Assembly: GCF_009727055.1 (NCBI RefSeq)
Contig: NC_052359.1
Location: 20,009,463-20,073,462, forward strand
Source: Benincasa hispida
Taxonomy: Eukaryota > Streptophyta > Magnoliopsida > Cucurbitales > Cucurbitaceae
Reading direction: 5' to 3'
DNA length: 64,000 nucleotides
Position 1 is the stretch's first letter; each line of letters opens with the position of its first letter. The translations under genes and the position numbers were made by a program. Below the pieces are notes generated by a model, which saw only the letters and a program-made list of their open reading frames with translations, had not been told where the DNA came from and made no database searches. Positions 11,147 to 23,848 of the stretch are shown piece by piece.

Positions 11147-13043
11147 TGAAAGAAATCTATCACGAGGATTTTCATGAGCAGCGGAAAAATCATTCTAAAA
11201 TTACAATCATGTATGAACTTTACAAATTACAGTTGTAAACACGAAACATACAGTTATGCATTCATTAAAAAAAATTACAGCATGATACAACAAATACTCA
11301 AGGAGAAATCTACACACATTTGTAGACTCATCGTCCAACACGACCGCTAAACAACACGAACACCGTGACTCGAACTCAGCGATCACCTCGGTCACGAACA
11401 CCGCAACAGCATGAACAACCTCCACAGAACCTTGACGGTGTCGAGTTGAGTATGATACTACAAAGAAGGTTACCTTAGTATTCTCAGTGTGAGAATCCAG
11501 AGGGTGGGCTCTGTGTGGACTTGGTTTAAGACAGAAGACGAAGGAAACAATAATCGTGTAAACGATTGAGCAAATGGGAGAAGGCTGAACCTATCATATA
11601 GGTCGATGCTCAATCGTTTAGCAAAAGTTAAGCGATCGTCTAGCAAAAGCTAAGCGATCATTTAGCTCATCGCTTAGCTGCGTGTCTGTCACCTACAAAA
11701 CACTACACGATCGTTTAGCTCGCTCCAAGTTGTCGCTTAGTAAATCCTATTTTCTTGACAACTTTTATGAGATTATTTTTCGAGAGAGAATTCACAAAAT
11801 TCAACTTTGCAAAAAACTTTACTAAAATTAGGAAAACAATTTTTCTTTTATCTCACCATTACCATGAAACCACCAATAACCTCCTACTTCAATGGTTATT
11901 AGAGAAAAAGAATTAATTATCCAATAAATTATTATTAATTATAAATATAAATGATAAACAACATATCATACTATATTTATAACTTATAGTTTTAATATTT
12001 CATCTTATGTAGCATATAAACCATAGTTCTTTTTCTATTCCATTGTGCTTAATGTAAATCTCATTTACACTAATCCTCCACTCGATGTATCTCATACGCC
12101 ATACCGATCATATCATATATAATCGAAATACCTCTTGTCAATTTGAACATTTCAAATCAACACCAAGAACTGATCCTCAACTGAATCCATTGAGCTACCA
12201 AGGGGACCTTATGGACTTGTAGCTCAAAGCTCCAACAGTACGTGAATAACTGACTAAACTCTTTAGTCACGGGATCCACCATCCGTTTACTGCCAGGCAT
12301 TCCATTAAAGACCAATAGCTGAACTCTCCTTACCACAGATATATTATGTGTCCATCTTAACCAGTCAGCAGTGCGACTACCCTTCACAGATCGCTCGTAA
12401 GTATAGCTCGACCAATAACCGTTATGCCCCTGTGGTTACATCTAATTTCTTAAGTACTATTGATCCTTCTAATGAACATAAGTCATAGTCCTACTATGAC
12501 TGAGTCCTCTCTTCCAAAGAGAAGTTGTGGCCACTATGTTCAAGCCTTGGAATCAGCCCTTAAGGGAGCAATCTATCTACTTATCCTTGCTTCGGGAAAG
12601 GAGTGAATTCCATCTTGTAGATTGAGTTCCTAGCTCCCAGATCAGACAAGTCCCTAAAAAGGTAGACATGTTGAATTGGCAATCTGGCCACGCTCACCCA
12701 TACTAATCAAAGGACCGCCCTCAAAGGCAGGAGTTCCCAAAACACTCAGGATTGAGGTTGTGTCACCTATGGTCGTTTAGGTGAGATGTAAGTCTCTAGT
12801 ATCAATGGCATTATATATAGAGTCTAGTCATCTCGTGATCCGGCCTTATACAAACTCTTTGTACAGGACACCTCCGCTCGCACGTCTCCACATGAATGGT
12901 CAGGATCTACTATCTATAGTAGTTTACAATACTTGCAAACCTCTACAAAGCGGGTCGTATCCGTAGTATCACCATAATCAGGTATCCCACCTTAATTCTT
13001 ATACTACAGACCTATTTAGATTATCACTTAAGGCATGATCCAC
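11147..13043 (-). repeat. LTR of copia family B, minus orientation, truncated
   Basis: It begins TGAAAGAAATC and aligns over about 1.9 kb with the solo LTR at 19207-31098. Shared phrases include ATTTTCATGAG, AACAAACATACAG-like text, CTGCCAGGCATTCC and TTATCACTTAAGGCATGATC. It lacks the final LTR end (CCCAACA), since similarity stops at about 13043. It sits inside the RNase H region of A1. At about 11600-11760 it holds several CGATCGTTTAGC-type palindromes. Confidence 0.75.
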
Positions 13044-15140
13044 TTGTGTTTTAATGATTGACAACTCTATACCATTCTTTCAATTTGATGTTATTTTAAA
13101 GATTGAAACTTTAATGTTTCCATTGCTAATTTATGGTTGTGTTGTGGCAATTGATTTTTTTAATTGATTAATGAGTTGTGGGAGATTATGCATGCTTGTT
13201 TGTAGAATTGGACTGTGAAACAAATTATCTGAGACTGTATTGTACTTCAAGGCGTGATTTATCGAATTTTCAAAGGAAACTCTGTTGAAACTTTTATGGA
13301 TCTTGACTTAATAAAATTGATTTTTAATAATTTTTATTAAGAAAGTTTTTGCTAACTACATGTTTTCTAAAATATATTTAATTTTTATAAGAGTGCTGAT
13401 AGATTCCATAATTCTTTTGGAATCTATTGTCGGCCCACACGTTTGTCGGACACGTATCAATATTAAATTTAATCCCAAATTCAATGATTTGTTATTGAGT
13501 GATTAATTTAGAAAATGACATATCAATTTATAATTGGTCCAAAATTTCTAATTCAACAATCTTATCCCAATTGTTATATCTAAATTCGTAATTAATCTTA
13601 TTAAAGTTAGTTTTCAAGCACGTTTTTTTATTATTCTTGTTAATTAATTTTTTGAATTAAATTGTTGTGATTTCGATTTGGTTAAAGTTTATTCATTGTT
13701 TAATTATTTATTGATCAATTTGACTTTTTCCTACCTAGAATCTGCTAATTAAATTTATGAAGGTTATCATTAGATCATTACAATTAAATTGCAATTAAAT
13801 TCTAAATTGATTTACATAAACAGTTAGGTCTCTTTACTTGTTGAAACAGTTTTCTTCTTTTAAGAATGTTAAAAGATTTTAAATTTTGTGTGTTTATTTT
13901 CTGTTTATTTTCTTAAAGGGTTGTTAAAACATTTTAATTTTTATATGTTTTTTTCAAAATCACATCAAAACACACTTTTTAATAACTCAAAATCAATTTA
14001 ATATTTAATTTTATTACTTTAAACTCAATTTTCATATTATTAGAATTGATTTGAATGAGTAAGCCATTTTTGAAGTAGTTTTAAAATTGACAAATGAATT
14101 TAACCATTTTAGAATAATTTCTAAATATACCATTACAAACGGATATAAATTTTTGGTATATAAACGGATAAATTTGTGATTTTAGCGCCAGAATAGCGTC
14201 GGATATGAACTGGATTGATAAAGCGGGTTCATAAGCTTGGAATATGTCTAATACAAACAAGAAACTGGAGGATAAAAATTTCAATTTTTTCAGTAAAACA
14301 CTCCATTTATTCACTTGTCATCTAAGATGTCCATGCATCAAGAGATGCTCAAATATCTTTGCTAGTCGGGATGTCCATATCAATACATTTCAAGAGATTT
14401 AAATGACTTCCTAAAACATGATTTTTTCAGATTCTCATGTTGATTATATTTTTTATTTTAACTTTTTCCAAATTATTTTTATCGCTATATCATTCTTCTT
14501 TATTTTTATATTATAATTTAATAATCAATATATTTATTTAGTATTAAACAACTCTATGCAATTAACCATATTTTTGTTTGTTAAATTGAGCATAACTCAA
14601 CTTACATATAGTATGTGTTAACTAAAGTGGAATTTTTTTATTTATTTTAACTTTTTAAATAGTGATTATCCAATGTTAGAAAAGAAAAAAAAAACAAAAC
14701 TATCGGAAATTGATATCATCACTTAAATCTCCCGATGGTTTCTAGAATACATAAATATAATCTAGTAAAATAAATACTATTAACAATGGCGTGGCATGGC
14801 GTGTGTGTGTTTCTTCGTTTTTTTTTTTTTAAGAAAAACACATTACGCTTCCTTCAATCCTTCCATCGCAGACTCTCTTCTACCTACTTTCTCTTCCGTT
14901 TTTCTGTTTTCCGAGCAGTCAGTCAAAAAGGGTGTGTAGTCCGATCAATAATGGTGCATTTTTTATCATATTTTCCTTTTAGGTTGTTTTAACCTGGGGA
15001 TGACGTGGCAGTATTCCTAAACTGCTTGCACGCTTGAGCAAAGCCACAAAATGTCTTAAAGAGAGCGAGCTCCACGACTCAACCTATAACGAGCTTTTGT
15101 TTTACAGGTTTCATTCTTTGCTCGACCTTCGTGACCTGAC
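13044..15140. other. AT-rich region, no gene seen
   Basis: No coding, RNA-gene or repeat boundary was recognised. The ORFs are short, AT-driven and without family resemblance. Confidence 0.45.
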
Positions 15141-15218
15141 CGTTTGCTATTATCCTGTTCGTCGTCTAAGGGTCTTGCCGTTGACAACAATTTTAACACG
15201 TTTTCTACCATATCAATA

Positions 15219-15789
15219 ATGGTCGTCACTTGCAACAACAACGTTATGACATCTGACCTCAACTTTCCATTTCAATTTAAAGGAGCAAACTTCAAACGAT
15301 GGAAGCAAAAGATGTTGTTCTTTCTTACCATCAAGAAAGTTGCTGACACTTGTACTAGAGATAAGCCAATCGTCCCTCTAGAAGAACCAACTGAACAACA
15401 GATAGAAGAAGTTGCTGACTGGGAGGAGAAATATTTTCTATATAAGAACTTTATTTTAAATGGTTTGACTGATGATCTATATGACTACTACATCACAAAG
15501 AAGACAGTGGAGGAGGACTGGGATGCCCTGCAAAAGAAGTACGACACCGAGGAGGTCGGGTCAAAGAAATATGTTGTCAGCCGTTATCTCAAGTTCCAGA
15601 TGACGATGGCAAATCTGTGGAGACCCAGTCCCATGAACTCCAAAAGATGGCCCATGAGACAATTACTAAAGGTATGCCTCTAGACGAACAATTCCAAGTT
15701 GTTGTTATTATTGATAAACCACCCCCTTTGTAGAAGGATTTTAGAACACTTTGATAATTACTGAAGGTATGCCTCTAGACGAACAATCA
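15219..15789 (+). pseudogene. copia gag fragment (family F), frameshifted and cut
   Basis: It starts with MVVTCNNNVMTSDLNF and has FKGANFKRWKQKMLFFLTIK, the N-terminal gag motif of a different copia lineage, then LNGLTDDLYDYYITKKTVEE and WDALQKKYDTEE. After KFQMT (about 15600) the frame shifts by one; the continuing frame gives GKSVETQSHELQKMAHETI and GMPLDEQFQVVVIIDK. A stop replaces the next tryptophan. Thereafter a 30-base piece (from ATTACTAAAGG at 15661) recurs at 15756, and the gypsy remnant D begins at 15790. LTRs for this element were not found. Confidence 0.75.
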
Positions 15790-16935
15790 TGTCTTATTGC
15801 TAAGATGCATGCGATGCGTTAATAACAAATAGTGCTCAGTCCTTAGTGCCTATCTCCCGTTTATGCGTTCTAATCTGGTTCTTCCAAACCTAAATTCTGA
15901 CCTGACCTTCCCAAGTCTAGATCCTGTCTTTAGACTACCCTCCCGAGCACCTCTAATAGACGAATGAAGCATACATAAACAAGATAATCGCAAAGATGAA
16001 GATTCCCTCGTTATGCTCGCTAACTACTTCTCAACCCATTCAACTAATTTAGCTACTCATGCATAAATAACAGAGAATGAACAGATATAGAAAAAAACAT
16101 TCCATTCTTATAACTGAGTTGAGTACAAAATGACAATGGAAAGTAAAGGTAGAGAGTCTGGTAGTAATTCCTTGCTGACCGAGGCTTTTTACACTGAATC
16201 TCTATTCTGATCTACAAATGTTCCTGCTTCTGCAAGCGTCAACCCTCTCTTTGTCTTGGAGCTTCCGGTGCTTTCCCAAGCTTACCAGAACGATCTACTG
16301 GCACACCTTCTTCCTCGCGTCCGCCTTAAAAATGGAAGAAAACTATGGACAGAGGCGTGAACTTGTAAAGTGATGAAGTAATCGACTGCTTAACCCCTTC
16401 TCTGAAGAATGCACTTGGTATTTATAGAGTTTCCATGGTGAAAGGCGACTTCTCTCTTCTGGTTGTACAGATGGGACAACTTTGATTCCTGATTGACACG
16501 CCGGATGATTGTTACTGATAAAGCTGAATGTACTTTGTGACCATTATCAGTTGTCAACTTAATTTGGATCCGACTGTCATCAGCTTTCTGTCCCATCGCT
16601 CTTAATTATCCTTTCACCCGAATGCACCCACCATGTTGCGTTGACCAAATTGCAGTGATTCTTCTTGGGCGAATGTTTGAAAGCACGATCAATGCAAAGT
16701 CTTGCGGTGAAGTTGCGCTCGACCAATGTACTTCTATGATCGCAATCTCTGCATTGCGTTAACGCATATTCTGCACAAAAATGTAAAGATCAACTGCTTT
16801 AATGCGTTGGACGCATGCAACCGCAATATTATAGAATTTATGCTTAATGGACGCAATTTAACATATTTCATTAACGCAATCCAACATTGTTTAAGAACAT
16901 AGTACTATGATAACGTGCATTTCTGCCCATTATCA
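15790..16935 (-). repeat. 3' LTR of gypsy D
   Basis: It starts TGTCTTATTGC and ends CCCATTATCA, followed by the polypurine tract. It contains a minus-strand TATA-like box (CTATAAATACC, about 16417-16427) shared with the other copy. GCGTTAACGCA-type text is frequent near the end. Confidence 0.7.
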
Positions 16936-17276
16936 CACCCCCAAATTTAAACAATGCTTGTTCTCAAGCAGAAGCTAAAGATTCCTTTAGCAAGTTAACC
17001 GCAAAGTTCTCTTTCCTAGATTTCTCAAGGATATTTCATTTAAATCCTATATACCATAATTTTCTTAAGTCTTATTCAAGTCTCTTCTTAAAATATTTCT
17101 AAGACTTAGGGATTACAAGCTTAACTTTCAAAAGAACTTTACTAAATTCCGGAACATCACATGATTTATTTTAAAAGAAAATTTTCTTTTGGGGTATCAA
17201 ATGATTTTATTCTTGCACAAAAATTTTCTTCATTGCTATTTTTTCTAACCTTGCACTGATCTGGGTGCCTTGCCTT

Positions 17277-17323
17277 CGTTTTGGCTTGCCCTCACGTGTG
17301 TCAAGCGAACATTCAACTACGAG
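17277..17323 (-). repeat. Gypsy 3' cassette motif, copy 1 (element D)
   Basis: On the plus strand it reads CGTTTTGGCTTGCC, CACGTGTGTCAAGCG, then ACATTCAACTACGAG. The same 47-base motif occurs at 17413, 33510, 42000 and 42160 in three otherwise diverged elements. Confidence 0.75.
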
Positions 17324-17412
17324 GAATACACTCTTTCTCAGACTAAACTCATACCGATTTGGCAGTGGAGTTGCGGTCATTGATTTATGCGTTCATCCTG
17401 GTGACTTACTTT

Positions 17413-17460
17413 TATTTTGGCTTGCCCCCACGTGTGTCATGCGGACATCCAACTACGAGT
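17413..17460 (-). repeat. Gypsy 3' cassette motif, copy 2 (element D)
   Basis: The second copy carries GGCTTGCCCCCACGTGTGTC and ATGCGGACATCCAACTACGA. It lies about 90 bases after the first and about 120 bases before the second polypurine-like tract (17584-17595). Confidence 0.75.
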
Positions 17461-18140
17461 AAGTGCCTTTCACAACTTAACTCTTTATCAACATGGGTTT
17501 TCCATTGCGTTGACAGTGGAGTCGTTATTCTCAAATATATATATATATATTTTTTTATATAGCAAGGTCGAAAATAAATACCTCACCCCCAAATTAAAAT
17601 ACGGCAATGTCCTCATTGTCAAAAGAAATTAAAATAGGTCATGCGATGATCATAGAATGCTTATAAAGAGAGTTTGAAAGAAAGCTAGCAAACCCCTAAC
17701 TTCTAGAAATATTTCATGAGGTGACTATTTTAAGATTAAGTTGACTCTAGTGTATACGAAAGAAATAAAAGCATATTTTTCATCATTGAAATCATACTTG
17801 GCAAAGAAATAATATGCAGTAACTCACTAAATTTATCTACTTGGCAAATGATTGTGGTAATTAAGGAGGATGCAGTGATAAAACTTAAAATGCAATGGTA
17901 TAGCGCAAGATTTAAAATAAAGATAAGGAAGAGTATACCTCCAAATTTTACGTTGTCACCCGCATTGTGTATTGATGAATCCATCCTTGCAGCGATCTTT
18001 GCTCCTGTGGATTGCGGTGATGGAATGAGATCATTTGCTTCTTCACAATCCTGTGTCTTAATCCTTGTAAATAGACAAAGAGAGGGTCAAATGATTTTAA
18101 AACAAAACAACAAGTTTTTTTTTTAGGAGTTAAATGTTCA

Positions 18141-18961
18141 AGAGTTGAGTACAAAATGGCAATGAAAAGTAAAGGTAGAGAGCCTGGTAGCAATTTCTTG
18201 CTGACCGAGGCTTTTTACACTGAATCTCTATTCTGATCTACAAATGTTCCTACTTCCGCAGGCATCGGCCCTCTCTCTGTCTTGGAGCTTCCGGTGCTTT
18301 CCCAAGCTTACCGGAACGATCTACCGGCACACTTTCTTACTCGCGTCCGCGTTAAAAATGGAAGAAAACTATGGATAGAGGTGTGAACTTGTAAAGTGAG
18401 GAAGTAATCGACTGCTTAACCCCTTCTCTGAAGAATGCACTTGGTATTTATAGAGTTTCCATGGTGAAAGGCGGCTTCTCTCTCCCGGTTGTATAGATGG
18501 GACAACTTTGATTCCTGATTGACGGGCCGAATGATTGTTACCGATAAAGCTGAATGTACTTTGTGAACGTTATCGGCTATCAACTTAATTTGGATCCGAC
18601 TGTTATTAGCTTTCTGTCCCATCGCTCTTAATTATCCTTTCACGCGGATGCGCCCACCATGTTGCGCTGACCAAATTGCGATGATTCTTCTTGGGCGAAT
18701 GTTTGCGAGCACAATCAATGCAAAGTCTTGTGGTGAAGTTGCGCACGACCAATGTACTCCTATGATCGCAATCTCTACATTGCGTTAACGCATATTCTGC
18801 ACAAAAATGTAAAGATCAATTGTTCTAATGCGTTGGATGCATGCGACCGCAATATTATAGAATTTATGCTTAATGGACGCAATTTAAGATATTTCATCAA
18901 CACAATCAAACATTATTTAAGAACTTAGTACTATGATAACGTGCATTTCTGCCCGTTATCA
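18141..18961 (-). repeat. 5' LTR of gypsy D, truncated
   Basis: It matches the left LTR from GAGTTGAGTACAAAATG to CCGTTATCA with scattered substitutions. The portion matching the first 325 bases of the left LTR is missing. It keeps the CTATAAATACC box (about 18445-18456, minus strand). Confidence 0.7.
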
Positions 18962-19206
18962 GGAAGCACCTAATGTACGTTGTGGACAAGTACGCTTGTT
19001 ACCATGTTCTCTTATTAAGTTCGCATTCAGAAGAACTTCTATAAATGATAATTATGGCCAATAATCTGGGTGTTGTATTGGATGGAAGCGATCTTCATAA
19101 CATCGCTTGAAATGGGACAACTTGTAGCACTCATCTATAAGAGGTATGTATGTCAAACGCATGTAATTACAAAATGCAGTTACATGAGAACATGAAATTT
19201 TGAATG
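18962..19206. other. Host or older repeat sequence between insertions
   Basis: No gene was recognised. The last five bases, GAATG (19202-19206), form the left target duplication of the family B solo LTR. Confidence 0.5.
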
Positions 19207-20397
19207 TGAAAGGAAATCGGACATGAGATTTTCATGAGGAGCGGAATGATCGTTCTAAATTCCATTCATATTTGAACATAAACAATTACAATCAAGAAAT
19301 GAAAACTAACTGATCATGCAACATACAAAATTACAGCATGCTTTTAATAAAATCAAGGGAAAGAATAAACATGCCTTTGAAGACTCATCTTCAATCTCCC
19401 TTGATCATGAACGCTCGTACAATCAACAAGACAACAATCTCGAATGCTCGAACACTACGATCGTAACACTGCAGATTAATCAGTAACCACCACACGAACA
19501 CCGCGAACTCAACGAACGACCTCCAAAAAACCTCGAACTATGTCGAGTTGAGTACGACACCATCACAATGACTAACTTGGTATTCTTAGTGTAAAAATCC
19601 AGAATATGGGCTCTGTGTGGACTTGGTTAGAGGAAGAGACCGGAGGAAAAACAATCGTGCAAACTATTGAGCAAGCGAGAGATGTCAAAGGTCTATCGTA
19701 TAAACGATGCCCAATCGTTTAACAAATGTTATGCGATCGTTTAGCAAAAGCTCAACGATCGTTTAGCTAATGACCAGCTGAGTGAACTATCATGTAGTGT
19801 CCCTCCACGATCGTTTAGTCTCTCTTCAGCTTTCATTTAGTGAATCTAATCTACTTGACAACGATTTCGTGAGTGATTTTGAGAATCGAAAATCTCAATT
19901 CAACAACTGCTAAATTTAGGAAAACATTTTTCCTTTTATTTCACAGTTACCATGAAACTACCAATAACCTCCCACTCAATTGATTATTAGAGAAAAAAAG
20001 ATAATTAACTAATAATTAATATTATTATAAATATATATGATAATCAACTTACTCTACTATATTTATAACCTATAGTTTTAATATTTCATCTCATGAAACA
20101 TATAAACCATAATTCTTTTTCTATTTCATGGTACTTAATGTAAATCTCATTTATATTAATTCTCCACTTAATGTATCCCATACATCACAGCGATCATATC
20201 ATATATAATTGAATTACCTCTTGTCAATTTGAACATTTTAAATCAACACCAAGAACTGATTCTCAACTTGAATCCATTTAGCTACCAAGGGGACCTTATG
20301 AAACTGTAGCTCGAAGCTCCAACGGTACGTCAATATCTGACTAAACTCTTTTGTCACGGGATCCATCATCTATTAACTGCCAGGCACTCAACGAAAG

Positions 20398-22117
20398 TGT
20401 AAGAGTGTAATAACATGCAACGGAAGTATCAAGGATCAATAAAAATTCAAATTCACTAATTTTGGAAAAAAAACTAAAGCATGCTCATCTAAATAAGAAG
20501 ATTTTAGATCAATGTTCATCTAAATAAGAAGATTTTGGATCATACCTTTGTAGAACTCTTCAAGATCTCGATCAATCAGCAATAGTCTTCTCCAAAGATC
20601 ACCGTGAACCATCTCAAGATCTTCTCCACTATTCTCTTGGAGCTTTAGACTGAGTTGTGGGACTCAAGAATAGCTTGAAGTAATGTAAAACGCAAGGAGA
20701 AGCTCATAGCACTCAGTTTTGAAGAACTCTTCTTCAGCCAAAATTTTCTATCAAAATTTCTGTAAAATGCATGCCTCCAAATCACTCCATTCTTCTTTAT
20801 TTATTGCAGTTGAACACGCAAAGAAGAAATGTGCATGGCTTGCAGCTCATGCTTGAGTTAATGAAGAAGAGGAAGTGGTTTTTGTGTGAGCATGAAGAAG
20901 ATGATAATGGACTTTAAATTCCCATTTTATGCATGTTTGCCAATTTTCCAATTTTAATTTCAAACCAAAATTTTGATTTTAAAACCATTTTGATTTTAAA
21001 TTGAAAAATTAATTTTCTAAAATTAATTTAATATCGAATATTAAATTAATTTTTGCACAAAACCATCTTCATATATTTAAATCATATTTAAATATATATT
21101 CTCCTATTTCGTTTAATTTTAATTTGAACGTATCAAATTAATTTCTCAAGCCACTCTAAAGCTTAACCATTTACGAGCTAGTAGGGGGACCTCACGGACT
21201 ACAAATCATGGGCTCAAACGATTCGAGCTTAATCAACTAAACTCATTAGATATATTATGTGCATTTTATAACCATAATCAGTAAGTCGATCCTTCACAGG
21301 TTGTTCGTAGTCACAGCTGGGTCAACCGTTTTACCCCTGTGAATTCATCTTGTTCCTTAAGTTCCCACTTATCCTGTAATGAACAATTTTGATTCATAAT
21401 CCTTATGAATCAAATTCTTTCTCTATCATGAGAAGTCGGGGCCCTGATTGTTCAAGATCTAGAATCAGTACTTAAGAGAACAACCTATCTGCTAACCCTA
21501 AACCAAGTAGGATTGAATTCCATCTTGCAAGACTATGTCCCCAGCTATTCATCCGATCTTACCCCAAAATGCGAAGCTTATTGAGCAACGTTGTTGGACT
21601 ATTCACACCATTTGCAGATCAAAGGATAATCCCGAACAAATAGGAGTTCATAGCTAGCTCATGATTAAGATCGAGTTAACCTAGGTTATTTGACCAATGA
21701 AATAATAAGTTTTAACAGTAAGTGATTGTTATAAAGAAAAGTGACTATTTTCGCACTCCAGTCTATATGCAAACTCATTGCATAAGACACCCCAACTCAC
21801 ATGACTCAACATGAACGATTTGTGGATCACATCACTTGTAGTACTTTACAACTTCTTGTAACAACTACAGAGTAGACCACATCCGATAGTGTTACCAGGA
21901 TGAGATACCCAATTTCATCCATATACTTATTAGATCATTTAAACTATATATCATTAACTTGATTCTATTTATGTAACTACATAAAGTTACAGTATTCAAA
22001 TTATAGCCATGGATATGTTTACTGGATTTTTATAATAAGATGCAAAATCAACAATTTGTTATTTATTGATAAAAAGAATGTTTAACACAAACTGTGAGTT
22101 CTAGGACATTCCCAATA
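20398..22117 (-). repeat. 3' LTR of copia A
   Basis: It begins TGTAAGAGTGTAATAACATG and ends CATTCCCAATA, where the expected CA is TA. A minus-strand AATAAATAAAG TATA-like element lies at about 20793-20806. The middle (about 21170-21900) is the core shared with family B LTRs. Confidence 0.8.
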
Positions 22118-22249
22118 ATCTTCCACTTGGACTAAAACTCCAGTGTGAACAAATATATACAATATAATGTTGAGAAACATAATTGGAAAAATACAATAAA
22201 CTGGGGCATTTCTAATACCATAGATATTCTCCCACTTGTCCTAGATTAT

Positions 22250-22986
22250 ACTACTCAGAGTCCTAATCCATCTAGATGACCCTTGAACACTTTAGTCGAG
22301 AGGGCCTTTGTGAATGGATCAGCAAGGTTGTCTTCAGAGGCAATCTTTGTGACGTTCACATCTTATCTGTGCACCACTATTTTCACAATATAGTGTGATA
22401 GGCAGGTGCATATCTGGAACTACTTCCAAATCAGCCAAGAATTTGCATAGCCATACTGCTTCTTTAGCAGCTTCGCATGCAGCCACATATTCCGCTTCCA
22501 TTGTAGAGTTAGCAATACAACTTTGCTTAATGATTCTCCAAACTATAGTTCCTCCATTAAGAGTGAAAACTGATCCTGAGGTAGATTTCCTGGAATCTAC
22601 GTCAGTCTGAAAATCAAAATAGTGTATCCTGTAAGGATCAAATCCTTAGGTCCATACACAAGCATATAGTCCCTCTTTCTCCTTAGATACTTGAGGATGT
22701 TTTTGACAGCAGACCAAAGACTGTGTCCTAGATTGGATTGGAACCTGCTGACGATTTCAACTGCAAAGCATATGTCAGGGCATGTACACAACATAGCGTA
22801 CTTCAAACTCCCAACTTCAAATGCGTATAGAATTCTGTTCATCTTCTCAACTTCTTGAGGTGTCTTAGGACACTGTTCTTTTGACAAATGAATTACATGC
22901 CTAAAAGGTAATAAACCTTTCTTGGAATTTTGCATATTATACCTTGACAATATCTTGTCAATATAAGATGCTTGAGATAGTGCCAA
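22250..22986 (-). pseudogene. copia RNase H (A), broken
   Basis: The frame begins ALSQASYIDKILSRYNMQNS, the linker before RNase H, then CTCPDICFAVEIVSRFQSN and WSAVKNILKYLRRKRDYML. After GPKDLILTGYT the frame shifts; RNase H proper continues to about 22250 with the usual STMEAEYVAACEAAKEAVW-type region readable in another minus frame. It would degrade the RNA strand during cDNA synthesis, but the frame change prevents a full product. Confidence 0.75.
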
Positions 22987-22999
22987 TGATCTTTTCTTT

Positions 23000-23800
23000 C
23001 AGTTCCGAAAGATCTGTATTCCTAGAACATACTGAGCATCACTCAAATCATTCATTTGGAACTGTGTTGCTAACCATCTCTTTACGTCAGCGATAAAACT
23101 TGTCTCATTCCCAATGAGCAAGATATCATCAACATAAAGAACTAACAATGCTAAAGTTTTGTTGACTATCTTCTTATATATACAAAGTTTGTCAACATTC
23201 TGTTCAAAGCCATAAGATTTGATCGCAGTATCACACCTTATATCCCATGGATGCTTGTTTCAATCCATAAATGGATCGATTAAGATTACAGACTTTCTAT
23301 TCCTATCCTTTTTTTATGAACCCTTTTGATTGAGACATGAAAATACTTTCATCAAGATAGCCATTCAGAAAAGCTTTCTTGACATCCATTTGCCACATCT
23401 CATAGTCATACTTTCTTATTGATTTTATCATGGTAATAGGAGAAAAAGTTCCTTCATAATCAACTTCTTCTCTTTGGGTAAAACCTGTTGCCACGAGTTT
23501 GGTTTTATAGGTTTGTATCTTGCCAGTTTGGTCTTGTTTTCTCTTGTAGAACCATTTACAACCTATAGGTGTAACCCCATGTAGTTAATCTACAAGTTCC
23601 CAGACAAAGTTGAAGTACATTGACTCCATTTCATCGTCCATGGCTTTTATCCATTTTTCCATGTCGACATCTTCCATTGCCTTTTTAAAGGTTAATGGAT
23701 CCTCTAAACCATCATCTTGTATGATGTTTTGAGTTTCTGTTAAACCCATGTAGCGTTTAGGTCGTTGAATAACCCTCCCACTATGTCGAGGCATCCCCAA
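23000..23800 (-). pseudogene. copia reverse transcriptase (A), broken
   Basis: The domain starts near DPLTFKKAMEDVDMEKWIKA and runs through ESMYFNFVWELVD, where a stop falls, then GFTQREEVDYEGTFSPI, motif A WQMDVKKAFLNGYLDESIFM with its aspartate intact, and LYVDDILLIGNE (about 23105-23140) with both catalytic aspartates intact. Frame breaks occur after VWELVD, within FSPITMIKSIRKYDYE (a short deletion) and after GFIKKG. The catalytic motifs survive, but the reading frame does not. Confidence 0.8.
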
Positions 23801-23848
23801 CTCTTGAGATGGATGTGATGGGGCAACAACCGTTGTTGATAGACAAGC

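Larger units (their letters stand above)
15790..18961 (-). mobile_element. Gypsy remnant D: two LTRs without coding interior
   Basis: Two direct repeats (15790-16935 and 18141-18961) match closely, both ending in TTATCA. The polypurine tract next to the left copy (CACCCCCAAATTT, 16936-16948) shows that the element reads on the minus strand. Between the repeats is about 1.2 kb with the conserved 3' cassette also seen in elements C and E, but no gag or pol. The right LTR lacks about 325 bases of its outer end, and no target duplication is visible. A large deletion has thus removed the coding interior, the primer-binding site and part of the 5' LTR. Confidence 0.75.

Noticed and set aside
22395..22610. 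Plus-strand 71-codon ORF
   Set aside because: Antisense shadow of the copia RNase H of element A.
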